Source: Bacillus wiedmannii
GTDB lineage: Bacteria; Bacillota; Bacilli; Bacillales; Bacillaceae_G
Length of the DNA: 64,000 bases
Assembly (NCBI RefSeq): GCF_001583695.1
Contig: NZ_LOBC01000093.1
Coordinates: 150,181 to 214,180 of the forward strand
Reading direction: 5' to 3'
Below the pieces are notes generated by a model that worked only from the letters and a program-made list of their open reading frames with translations, did no database searches and was not told the origin of the DNA. A program made the position numbers and the translations under genes. Positions 27,128 to 34,824 of the stretch are shown here, one piece after another (within the stretch, counting starts at the first letter, position 1; the number at the start of each line of letters is the position of its first letter).

Positions 27128-27134
27128 TAAAAAA

Positions 27135-27167
27135 TTGAAAGAAATAAGACTCCCTTATCTCTTTCAA
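27135..27167 (-). terminator. terminator of the phosphatase gene
   Basis: TTGAAAGA-A-ATAAG/CTTAT-C-TCTTTCAA stem then TTTTTTATT on the minus strand. Confidence 0.8.
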
Positions 27168-27868
27168 CTTTTTACTACGTACACCTTTTTACTCGGCAAT
27201 TCTAAACAATTTAACTGGCCACCATATACAGCACCGCCATCAATCCCTATAATACGATTACTCCCAAAATACACGCCACAATTCTCACTACCATGAAACG
27301 TTTTTGTTTCCGTATGACCAAATACAACAACCTTTTCACCACTATACCCACTATGAAACTCATTACGTATCCACATTAACGTATATGGTTCACATTCCGA
27401 AACTCGCTTCAATGGCTCAACACCGGCATGTACAAATATATACTCTTCTGTTTCAATGTAATGATCTAATTCTTGAATAAATTTTACATGTTCCTCTAAA
27501 ATATGCGATTGTAAAATTGGTTTTTGGAAGGCTTCTTCATTAACCACAATATCTTCTTCTACAAAGCCATAGCTGTATAAAGTCTTATCTCCACCATTCC
27601 TTTTTACCCAATGGTTCCATGAACGTTCTTCATCAGTCGTTAACGCTTTAATCATCATATCTTCATGATTACCCTTTAGAACGAGGGCTCCCTCTTCTTT
27701 TAACGCTTTTACCTTTTCAATTACAGCACGCGCATTTGGACCACGATCTACATAATCTCCCAGTAAAATTAATTGATCCTGTCTTACATCATATTGAGCT
27801 TCTTCCAATAACCGTTCGAACTTTTCTATTTCTCCATGAATATCACTAATAACAAGAATTCTTTTCAT
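27164..27868 (-). CDS. PPP-family metallophosphatase (PrpE/ApaH-like)
   Basis: 234-aa calcineurin-fold phosphoesterase with the dinuclear metal motifs SDIHGE (residues 8-13), GDYVDRGPNA (~42) and GNHEDM (~66), later HAGVEP and a GHT motif. The family contains protein Ser/Thr phosphatases and Ap4A hydrolases; the sequence alone does not separate them. Start after AAGGGAATAAT. Cytosolic, monocistronic. Confidence 0.92.
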   Translation of the reverse strand: MKRILVISDIHGEIEKFERLLEEAQYDVRQDQLILLGDYVDRGPNARAVIEKVKALKEEGALVLKGNHEDMMIKALTTDEERSWNHWVKRNGGDKTLYSYGFVEEDIVVNEEAFQKPILQSHILEEHVKFIQELDHYIETEEYIFVHAGVEPLKRVSECEPYTLMWIRNEFHSGYSGEKVVVFGHTETKTFHGSENCGVYFGSNRIIGIDGGAVYGGQLNCLELPSKKVYVVKS

Positions 27869-27974
27869 ATTATTCCCTTCTTTCTAAGCCACTCTCTTTC
27901 TAATTATAGTTCAAAACAACAGAAATTTCTGAATCCACATTCAAAATCACATTTATTACAAATAAAACGATTGT

Positions 27975-28045
27975 CCTTACAACAATGTAAGTCTCTTGTC
28001 ATCCAATTCGATAGTTGCAAGTGCTATATTTCCTTATACTAAAAG
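27975..28045 (+). promoter_or_regulatory. shared promoter module, site C
   Basis: TTACAACAATGTAA at 27977-27990, GTCA at 27998-28001, TCGATAGTTG at 28008-28017, TTATACT at 28034-28040. The same spacing as sites A, B and D. Drives the 27-aa peptide gene at 28081. Confidence 0.78.
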
Positions 28046-28080
28046 TAAGAAATGAAACAAAAAACAAGGAGAGATGAGAC

Positions 28081-28164
28081 ATGAAAAAAGTGATGGAAGT
28101 TGTAGTAGCGGTGGCAGAGGTTTTCGTAAATGGCAAACAAGTTGCAATGGAGTTAAACAAATAA
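28081..28164 (+). CDS. 27-residue peptide, paralogue 2
   Basis: Begins MKKVMEVVVAVAEVFV and ends VNGKQVAMELNK, after AAGGAGAGATGAGAC. The same length and C-terminal 12 residues as the peptide at 15781-15864, and the same upstream promoter module. The N-terminal half is Val/Ala-rich and probably an amphipathic membrane-active helix. The 3' UTR also shares CTTCTTCATT and TTTTGAT motifs with the first copy. Function unknown. Confidence 0.7.
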   Translation: MKKVMEVVVAVAEVFVNGKQVAMELNK

Positions 28165-28248
28165 TGAAAAGGACAAGATTCATTCTAGACCCTTTACTCA
28201 TATAAAAGAGATAAGACTTCTTCATTTTTTTGATCCCTTATCTCCTTG

Positions 28249-28282
28249 AAAAAGCCGTATCCTTTTTCGGATACGGCTTTTT
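28249..28282 (+). terminator. terminator of 27-aa peptide paralogue 2
   Basis: AAAAAGCCGTATCC/GGATACGGCTTTTT hairpin, preceded by a second stem GAGATAAG/CTTATCTC (28208-28244). Confidence 0.85.
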
Positions 28283-28567
28283 CTTATTTTTGACTCGTAC
28301 GAGCTGAAATACTAATTTGCTTTTAAAGTTTCATCTAACGCTTTTTTCCTTGCAGACATCGTTTTAAGCTTCGTTATAGACTCTTTGTATTTCCATTAGA
28401 ACCCTGCCTTTATCTCATATTCATTCTGCAGCATATAAAAACTATTTGTTCATTTTCAACAAAAAAATCCCATTCAAATACACATTACTGAATCCATCAT
28501 ACTAAATGACTTCTTCATTCTGTCTATCTAAATGAGATTATTTCGTACTTTTTATTTCTTTATCTTG
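28283..28567. other. non-coding gap
   Basis: AT-rich sequence between the peptide transcript and the ankyrin gene. A minus-strand frame around 28310-28400 reads ITKLKTMSARKKALDETL before stopping, but has no start or ribosome site. No supported gene. Confidence 0.5.
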
Positions 28568-29359
28568 TTATTCCACCGGTTGTGGCTGTACGACTTCATT
28601 CGCTCCAGCTAACCTCAACATATTTGCAATATCTTTAAAACCTCTTTTTTCAGCATATTGCAGTGGCGTAATATTTTCCTTATTGGCCATATTTACATCT
28701 GCCCCGTGGTCAATAAGCATTTGAATTACTTTCTTATGATTTTCACTACCATTTCCTAATACGATTGTTTCTACTACAGCTGTTCCACCACGATCATTTC
28801 TATAGTTCACATCAATATCTGTATGCTCTAATAACTCTTTTACGACCTCTACATGGCCACGTTCAGATGCAGAAATGAGTGCTGTTCCACCTGATTTAGT
28901 AGTTTCTTTCGTATTAACCCCTGCATTAATTAGTAGCTTTACAATGTCTGTATACCCTTCTCTACTTGCATAAAGAAATGGATTACTTTGTTTCTCATCT
29001 TTCCTTTCAATATTAGCACCTGCACCAATTAACGCTTTAACTGTCTCTACATGATTTTGATACGTTGCTGCAAGGATAGGAGTTTCTCCGTTGTCACCTT
29101 CTACGTTTATATTGGCTCCATCTTGAATCAGCTTCATAGCTGTTTCCGTGTCTCCAAGAGTCGCAGAAAGTAGCAACTGTTTGTCCATTAAATTTATACT
29201 TTTTTCTTCTTTAGGTTCTTCCTGTTCTTTATGCTTTTCTTTTTTCTTTTCGTTTTTCACATGAACCGGTTTCGATTCTGGCTCCTCTTGCTTATCGCAA
29301 GCCACTACCGTCATTAAAAGTCCTAATAACATACATAATAAAATTTTTTGTTTTCTCAC
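28568..29359 (-). CDS. ankyrin-repeat lipoprotein
   Basis: 263-aa exported lipoprotein. The likely start is the GTG at 29359 (MRKQKILLCMLLGLLMTVVAC), eight bases after AGGAG, which puts the lipobox VVAC at the right distance. A longer frame to 29434 would hide the signal peptide. A Glu/Lys linker is followed by about six ankyrin repeats (for example NGETPILAATYQNHVETVKAL, interrupted at GGTAVVETIVLGNG). It should sit on the outer face of the membrane and bind protein partners. Partner unknown. Confidence 0.88.
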   Translation of the reverse strand: MRKQKILLCMLLGLLMTVVACDKQEEPESKPVHVKNEKKKEKHKEQEEPKEEKSINLMDKQLLLSATLGDTETAMKLIQDGANINVEGDNGETPILAATYQNHVETVKALIGAGANIERKDEKQSNPFLYASREGYTDIVKLLINAGVNTKETTKSGGTALISASERGHVEVVKELLEHTDIDVNYRNDRGGTAVVETIVLGNGSENHKKVIQMLIDHGADVNMANKENITPLQYAEKRGFKDIANMLRLAGANEVVQPQPVE

Positions 29360-29871
29360 AACTACAGCTCCTATGAAAGATAATGTTTTCTTAACCATTC
29401 CTCCATCACATACAATAACTCTTCTTGAGTACATTTATCCATAAGCCCTTTATATTCCTTCTTTAATCGGATTATCTTAAAACCTATACTATGTTTCTCA
29501 ACCTATTGGAATGATGTGCCTGATGGCCTCATCATTAACATTATGAAGCAATTAGTTTAGCACGATTTTACCGCATTTGTATACATTTCTAAAAAGTACA
29601 TAAAGTGAAACTTTAATCAGTGGGAGGGTTCACCTCACTGATTATTAGTTGAACCAATCGGGCATTTACGGGCTGTTGATCTCCCACCTAACTTCTTTGC
29701 TCCTGCCTAATTTTAAGGTGGGAGTTTTACTGCCCGTTAATACGGGGTAAATGATTGCTTTAGGTTACTATATTCCATTGTAACCGTTCTTCTAAAATTT
29801 TTACACCTTTTCTATATTTGCACCTGAGTAATACTAAAAAAAGACAACTTATGTAGTTGTCTTTTTTAGTA
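29360..29871. other. intergenic region with bcr-type repeat
   Basis: Contains the ankyrin gene ribosome site, a bcr-type repeat (29600-29752) and the nosL terminator. No ORF supported. Confidence 0.6.
29600..29752. repeat. bcr-type intergenic repeat (copy 1)
   Basis: Begins with the 20-base block TAAAGTGAAACTTTAATCAG, also found at 56872-56891, then AATCGGGC and stems TCAGTG/CACTGA, CTCCCACCT/AGGTGGGAG and ACGGGC/GCCCGT. It resembles the bcr family of B. cereus-group repeats; assignment is from memory of that family, not a search. Confidence 0.65.
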
Positions 29872-29872
29872 T
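29831..29872 (-). terminator. terminator of nosL
   Basis: ATACTAAAAAAAGACAACT / AGTTGTCTTTTTTAGTAT hairpin with 5-nt loop. Confidence 0.85.
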
Positions 29873-30375
29873 TAATGATGACCACCGTGATTTCCCTTTT
29901 TCGGGTTCCCCATCATCTCTTTATTCATTTCCCATTTATGCTCTGCTAGCTCTTTATATGAAAGAACTTTCCCTTTATAGTTAGACACAAAACTCTCTGC
30001 ATCCTTTTTATTTTCAAATGAAATGATATTGTAAGCCATCGGTGTCGTTATTGTTTTATCATATACGTAAGTCGCATCTTCTAACGAAATCCACTCTTTC
30101 GAATCATAATCTCGAACAAATTTTTCTTTCGTCTTTTCACCTGGATTAATCTCCATCCATTTATACATACAACCGATATCATCAAACTTTAACGCTTTTC
30201 CATTTTCTAAAATGACTTCTGTTGCAAATTGATTATCCATTACCCCAATTTGGCAAATATCACACTTATCATGTTTCTCATCAATTGCTACAGCCTCTGC
30301 TTGTTTCTTACCACAGCCTACTATTGTAAAGACAAAGAATAAGCATATAGCAAGTGTCACATACTTTGTTCTCAT
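29872..30375 (-). CDS. nosL: NosL-family copper-binding lipoprotein
   Basis: 167 aa. The signal peptide with lipobox TIVGC (Cys21) precedes a NosL domain with the paired-Cys site KCDICQIGVMD, FDDIGCMYKWM and a Met/His-rich tail (MNKEMMGNPKKGNHGGHH) suited to Cu(I) binding. NosL normally delivers copper to nitrous oxide reductase, but no nos genes are in this window, so here it may serve another cuproenzyme (inference). Ribosome site GGGAGGAAGTAAA. Monocistronic. Confidence 0.88.
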   Translation of the reverse strand: MRTKYVTLAICLFFVFTIVGCGKKQAEAVAIDEKHDKCDICQIGVMDNQFATEVILENGKALKFDDIGCMYKWMEINPGEKTKEKFVRDYDSKEWISLEDATYVYDKTITTPMAYNIISFENKKDAESFVSNYKGKVLSYKELAEHKWEMNKEMMGNPKKGNHGGHH

Positions 30376-30476
30376 TTTACTTCCTCCCTAACCGTATCTT
30401 CCACAAGGAGCATATCAAAAAGTTGTGTGAGATTTGTGAAAAAATAATGTACTTTTTGTAATATAAAGACCAAAAA

Positions 30477-30502
30477 AGATGTGTAGCCATTTCTACACAT
30501 CT
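30477..30502 (-). terminator. terminator of the barrel-sandwich protein gene
   Basis: AGATGTGTAG/CTACACATCT stem then six T on the minus strand. Confidence 0.85.
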
Positions 30503-30506
30503 CTCA

Positions 30507-30761
30507 TCATTCACAACCTGTAATTAATAAATCGTCTTCTAACTTAACTAATAATGTATCTGTATTAATTTGCTGCCCAGCAACTACATTTACTAATCTT
30601 ATATTTCCACTAATACCGACCGCAACTTTTTCAAGCTCACCGTTATTTTTTCGGATCATCATTAAATTTTCCCACTCATATACGTAAGAAGATTCATTAA
30701 CAAAAATCTCTTCTACTTTTCCTTCATAAGAACTATAAATCTCTTCCATTCTCGTTTTCAT
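30507..30761 (-). CDS. small biotinyl/lipoyl-like (barrel-sandwich) protein
   Basis: 84-aa protein (start MKTRMEEIYSSYEG after GGGAG; a frame to 30800 lacks a site). Its pattern, GKVEEIFVNESSYVYEWENL then a Gly turn and VVAGQQINTDTLLVKLEDD, is that of a swapped-hairpin biotinyl-lipoyl domain. The usual modified lysine at the MKM position is absent (NLMMIRKNNGEL offers no clear match). It is probably a non-modified relative. Function unknown. Monocistronic, upstream of and divergent from the citrate transporter. Confidence 0.6.
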   Translation of the reverse strand: MKTRMEEIYSSYEGKVEEIFVNESSYVYEWENLMMIRKNNGELEKVAVGISGNIRLVNVVAGQQINTDTLLVKLEDDLLITGCE

Positions 30762-30843
30762 ATAAAATCTACTCCCTATTTCACACTTCAATATTTTCAT
30801 CTTATTCTACCATTCTTACGGAGAGCAGCTTACTTTTTAAAAA

Positions 30844-30928
30844 TTCAAATTAACTACCGTGAACAAAATGACCAAAATAAAAATTATGCTTCTAATGATG
30901 TTATTTTTCAAATTATTTACCATTTGAA
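30844..30928. promoter_or_regulatory. candidate CitT-type operator repeats
   Basis: TTCAAATTA at 30844-30852 and 30907-30915, exactly 63 bases (six helical turns) apart, both followed by a TACC. The second copy also forms an inverted repeat TTCAAAT-N8-ATTTGAA (30907-30928). They lie upstream of the citrate transporter gene. Confidence 0.5.
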
Positions 30929-30983
30929 TGAATGCTTTTATGATAAATAAAAAACACTTTTTCTGAATTTTCATTACTTTTTT

Positions 30984-30997
30984 TGAAAACGCAATCA
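30984..30997. promoter_or_regulatory. cre-like CcpA site upstream of the citrate transporter
   Basis: TGAAAACGCAATCA matches the cre consensus at all but one fixed position. It is just upstream of the ribosome site, as expected for repression. Confidence 0.6.
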
Positions 30998-31016
30998 TTT
31001 TTGAAGGGGAGATTAC

Positions 31017-32321
31017 ATGTTAGCACTACTTGGATTTGCGATGGTATTTGTCTTTATGTTTTTAATTATGACGAAACGCATGTCAGCACTAGTAGCATTA
31101 ATATTAATTCCAATTACTTTCGCATTAATTGGCGGTTTTTATGCAAATATGGGACCTATGATGTTAGAAGGAATTCAAAAACTAGCACCTACTGGTATTA
31201 TGCTTATGTTTGCTATTTTGTATTTTGGAATTATGATTGATAGCGGTTTATTCGATCCTGTCATTAGTAGGATTTTGAAATTTGTAAAAGGAGATCCTTT
31301 AAAAATTGTTGTTGGTACAGCGATTCTTACTATTATCGTTTCATTAGATGGGGATGGAACAACAACGTATATGATTACGGTTTCCGCAATGTACCCATTA
31401 TATAAACGCCTTGGAATGAATCCACTTATACTAGCTGGGGTTGTTATGTTAGGAGCAGGAGTGACAAATCTTACACCGTGGGGCGGACCGACAGCTCGGG
31501 TTATGAGTGCTCTTGGACTAGACGCATCGGAGCTCTTTACACCACTTATACCAGGAATGATCGCTGGTGCAATTTGGGTCGTTTTCGTTGCTTACTATCT
31601 TGGAACAAAGGAAAGAAAACGATTAGGAATTATGGATGTACAATATTTAAAACAAATGCAAACGATGGATGAGCAAGCTGCAACAGTAGAAGCTGCCGTT
31701 CATAAACGTCCTAAACTTCTATGGATTAACTTTTTATTAACTGTTACCTTACTTGTCTGTCTCATACTAGAAGTTATGCCGTTACCTGTTTTATTTACAA
31801 TCGCTTTCGCTATTGCTGTTATGCTTAACTATCCGAACTTAGAACAACAGAAAGAACGTATTGCTTCTCACGCAGGAAACGTATTAGCCGTTGTTTCTCT
31901 CGTATTTGCCGCTGGAATTTTCACTGGTATTTTATCAGGAACAAAAATGGTAGATGCAATGGCTCAAAGTGTAGTTACTCTTATACCAGACGCTCTTGGA
32001 CCACAACTACCGATTATTACAGCTCTTCTTAGTATGCCGTTCACATTTTTCATGTCCAATGATGCATTTTACTTCGGAGTATTACCTATTTTAACGAAAG
32101 CTGCCGCTGCTTACGGAATTAGTGCAGCTGAAATGGGACGCGCTTCATTACTCGGGCAACCTGTTCACTTATTAAGTCCTCTTGTCGCTTCCACTTATTT
32201 ATTAGTCGGAATGGCCAAAGTTGATTTTGGTGAACATCAACGCTTTACGTTACTTTGGGCTGTTGGAACGACAATGGTGATGTTAATTACGGGAATTGTA
32301 ATCGGAATTATTCCAATATAA
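31017..32321 (+). CDS. citM: CitMHS-family citrate:metal transporter
   Basis: 434-aa membrane protein of the CitMHS family (divalent metal-citrate:proton symport). About eleven to twelve hydrophobic helices. Typical motifs DGDGTTTYMITVSAMYPLY (residues ~103-121), TPWGGPTARVMSALG and the C-terminal SNDAFYFGVLPIL / LLGQPVHLLSPLVAS. GGGGAG five bases before the ATG. Convergent with its CitT/CitS-type regulators. cre-like and candidate operator repeats lie upstream. Symbol by family; metal preference cannot be told. Confidence 0.93.
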   Translation: MLALLGFAMVFVFMFLIMTKRMSALVALILIPITFALIGGFYANMGPMMLEGIQKLAPTGIMLMFAILYFGIMIDSGLFDPVISRILKFVKGDPLKIVVGTAILTIIVSLDGDGTTTYMITVSAMYPLYKRLGMNPLILAGVVMLGAGVTNLTPWGGPTARVMSALGLDASELFTPLIPGMIAGAIWVVFVAYYLGTKERKRLGIMDVQYLKQMQTMDEQAATVEAAVHKRPKLLWINFLLTVTLLVCLILEVMPLPVLFTIAFAIAVMLNYPNLEQQKERIASHAGNVLAVVSLVFAAGIFTGILSGTKMVDAMAQSVVTLIPDALGPQLPIITALLSMPFTFFMSNDAFYFGVLPILTKAAAAYGISAAEMGRASLLGQPVHLLSPLVASTYLLVGMAKVDFGEHQRFTLLWAVGTTMVMLITGIVIGIIPI

Positions 32322-32326
32322 GACGT

Positions 32327-32367
32327 AAAAAAACAGTAGAAGAAATGTAATTCTCTACTGTTTTTTT
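32327..32367. terminator. convergent terminator
   Basis: AAAAAAACAGTAGA/TCTACTGTTTTTTT hairpin serving the citrate transporter (+) and the response regulator (-). Confidence 0.88.
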
Positions 32368-32368
32368 G

Positions 32369-33061
32369 TTATGAAGAAACAAGAAAATACCTTCTTTCTG
32401 GTCTCCCTACACTCCCATATATAAGCTCCGCATGAACTTTCTTTCCAGATATTAAATACTCTAAATAGCGCCTCGCTGTTGATCGGCTTACCCCAACCAT
32501 TGAGCTTAACACTTCTGCCGTAATACCTTCTTCCTCAACTGTTAACATATGCTTTTTTATTTTTGCTAAAGTTAAAGGATCTATCCCTTTCGGGGCATAT
32601 TCTATTTCATTTCCCTTTACGCCTCTTTGAGACCATAAATGTTCAATTTGCTCTATAGATAATTGATTAGTTTTCTTTAACTGCACAATCTTTTTTTGGT
32701 AACTTTCCAAACTCGCCCTAAATCGATCAAACATAAGTGGCTTTACGATATAATCTGTTACCCCGCCTCGTAGAGCGTGCCTCACTACATCTGTTTCCGA
32801 TGCAGCTGTAATCATAATAATATCTGTATCATGCAAATTATGCCTAATATATGTGACAAGTTCCGTTCCTTGCATATCAGGTAAGTACACGTCTAATAAA
32901 ACGAGCTGTGGCTTCACAAGCTCTAGCCATTCTTTCGCTTGTTCTCCAGTCGTTGCTGTTCCAATTACTTTAAATCCCTCAATCTTTTCAGTAAAACGAC
33001 GATGAATGTCCGCAATTCGAATATCATCTTCTACAATCAATACTTCAATCTCCTCACCCAT
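32369..33061 (-). CDS. citT: CitT-type response regulator
   Basis: 230 aa: receiver (EDD at residues ~11-13, phospho-Asp in LVLLDVYLPD, IMITAA, IVKPL) and a C-terminal helix-turn-helix (GITAEVLSSMVGVSRSTARRYLEYL). Its ATG overlaps the kinase stop (TAATG). The orientation opposite to the transporter, with shared terminator, and family membership indicate control of citrate uptake. It is paralogous to the regulator at 18686-19393. Confidence 0.93.
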   Translation of the reverse strand: MGEEIEVLIVEDDIRIADIHRRFTEKIEGFKVIGTATTGEQAKEWLELVKPQLVLLDVYLPDMQGTELVTYIRHNLHDTDIIMITAASETDVVRHALRGGVTDYIVKPLMFDRFRASLESYQKKIVQLKKTNQLSIEQIEHLWSQRGVKGNEIEYAPKGIDPLTLAKIKKHMLTVEEEGITAEVLSSMVGVSRSTARRYLEYLISGKKVHAELIYGSVGRPERRYFLVSS

Positions 33062-34665
33062 TACAATTCGCCTCTCTCTTTTGGTAATGCAATAATAAAT
33101 AATGCACCACCTAAATCCCCTTTTTCGATTGCAATACTTCCATTTAAATCTTCTACTAACTCTTTCACTTTTGCTAATCCATATCCTCGTTTCCCGCCTT
33201 CTTTCGTAGAGAAGCCTTTATAAAATATGCTAGTAATGACTTCATCATGAATCCCTTGTCCTGAATCTTCCACTTCAATTACTATCTCTTCTCCAATATC
33301 AGTTACAAACATCCTTACCTTCTTATCATTCTCTTCATTTCTTTCAATTGCTTCAAATGCATTCGTAATTAAATTTCCTAAAATAGAAACGACGTAATTA
33401 CTCTCAATATGCGGGCTTAATTTATCTAAGCTACTTTCTCGATCTAGCATAAAATCAATCTTTAACTCTCGCGCTCTATTATAGAATCCAATTAAAATTC
33501 CACCTAACCATGGATTTTGAATTCGCTTCATAATAAATTGAACAAAATCTTGATATACCGCTGTTTCCTTATGAATAAGCTCTAAAGCATCTTCATATGA
33601 TTCTAACTGGATAAGCCCCGAAAGCGTATACAACAAATTGTTATATTCGTGCGTTTGCGCTCGTAAGGCCTCTGTATATTGCTTCGTCTGAGATAACTCT
33701 GCTGTTAACTGATCCATTTCAGATTTCAAACGTAAGCTCGATACAACGCCAGTTACTTTATTTTTCACTTTAATAGGTAGACGGTTCGCAATAACAGCCT
33801 GCCCTTTTATATTTAATTGACGATCAAACTGTTCTTCACCAGTTTGAAGTACATCTAGTATCGTTGAATTAGGAATTACATTTAAAATAAATTCTCCAAT
33901 AATATTACGCTGTTCATCTAACGAAAGAATATCATAAGCCGCTTGATTGACTAAACTAATCATGCCATTGTGATCAATGACAATAATCCCTTCACGTACA
34001 GATTGAATCACTGTACTATGCTCTTCATATAAAGATGAAATTTCTTCTGGCTCCATCCCAAACATCATTCTTTTTATACTTCCGGCTAAATATATAGAAC
34101 CAATTATCCCGATTAAAAGACCTATTACTGTAATCCAAAATACACGCTTTCCATATACTTCTACCGCTCCATGAATATCATCTATTGAAAATCCAACAGA
34201 CACCACGCCTATAATTTCATTTTCCTGATTACGGATTGGAACTTTGCCGCGTAATGAAGGACCTAATGATCCAGTTGCTTTCGAAATATAAGATTTTCCT
34301 TCTAATAGAACTCCTTTATTATCTCCACCAACCATTGCTTCTCCTATTTTATCTCGCTTAGGATGTGCATATCGAATCCCCTCTTTGTTTCCAACTACAA
34401 TAAAATCAGCATCTGTATCAATTCGAATTTTTTCTGCAATTGGCTGAATGATAGAAGCTGGGTTTTCTTTTTGAAAAGCTTCCGTTATTTCAGGTATAGC
34501 AGCAACTGTTTTCGCAACATGCAAAGCCCGTTTCCCAATTTGCTCTTCTACCGTTTCAGACAATATGTAATAAAATAAATAACTTGTTAATAGAAGTACG
34601 ACTAGAATAAGTGTACTAATTGTTATTGTAATTCTCGGTTGTAGTTTTAACTTTTTAAATTTCAA
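33061..34665 (-). CDS. citS: CitS-type sensor histidine kinase
   Basis: 534-aa citrate/C4 sensor: helix (~15-35), extracellular Cache/PAS sensor with GIRYAHPKRDKIGEAMVGGD, second helix (~172-192), cytoplasmic PAS, SpoOB-type phosphoacceptor (RAQTHEYNNLLYTLSG) and HATPase (NLITNAFEAI, DSGQGIHDE, GYGLAKVKELV). I prefer the TTG at 34665 as start, because the ATG at 34671 directly abuts the AGGGGA site while the TTG is six bases away. It forms an operon with citT. Confidence 0.92.
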   Translation of the reverse strand: MKFKKLKLQPRITITISTLILVVLLLTSYLFYYILSETVEEQIGKRALHVAKTVAAIPEITEAFQKENPASIIQPIAEKIRIDTDADFIVVGNKEGIRYAHPKRDKIGEAMVGGDNKGVLLEGKSYISKATGSLGPSLRGKVPIRNQENEIIGVVSVGFSIDDIHGAVEVYGKRVFWITVIGLLIGIIGSIYLAGSIKRMMFGMEPEEISSLYEEHSTVIQSVREGIIVIDHNGMISLVNQAAYDILSLDEQRNIIGEFILNVIPNSTILDVLQTGEEQFDRQLNIKGQAVIANRLPIKVKNKVTGVVSSLRLKSEMDQLTAELSQTKQYTEALRAQTHEYNNLLYTLSGLIQLESYEDALELIHKETAVYQDFVQFIMKRIQNPWLGGILIGFYNRARELKIDFMLDRESSLDKLSPHIESNYVVSILGNLITNAFEAIERNEENDKKVRMFVTDIGEEIVIEVEDSGQGIHDEVITSIFYKGFSTKEGGKRGYGLAKVKELVEDLNGSIAIEKGDLGGALFIIALPKERGEL

Positions 34666-34779
34666 AACCATTCCCCTAACATAATTAAAGATAGAATTTA
34701 ATGAATTTACAGTCTTTTGTAATTACAACTAATCATAACACGGTTACTCTATATTTCTTTATTTTTATCTTCACAAAAA

Positions 34780-34812
34780 AAGAAACGAAGTACAATTACT
34801 ACCTCGTTTCTT
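34780..34812 (-). terminator. terminator of the second chemoreceptor gene
   Basis: AAGAAACGA.AGTA / TACC.TCGTTTCTT imperfect stem then seven T on the minus strand. Confidence 0.75.
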
Positions 34813-34824
34813 AACATTTTTTTA

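Noticed and set aside
28310-28400. Minus-strand frame reading ITKLKTMSARKKALDETL
   Set aside because: No start or ribosome site, short, and not matched elsewhere in the window; too weak even to call a remnant.
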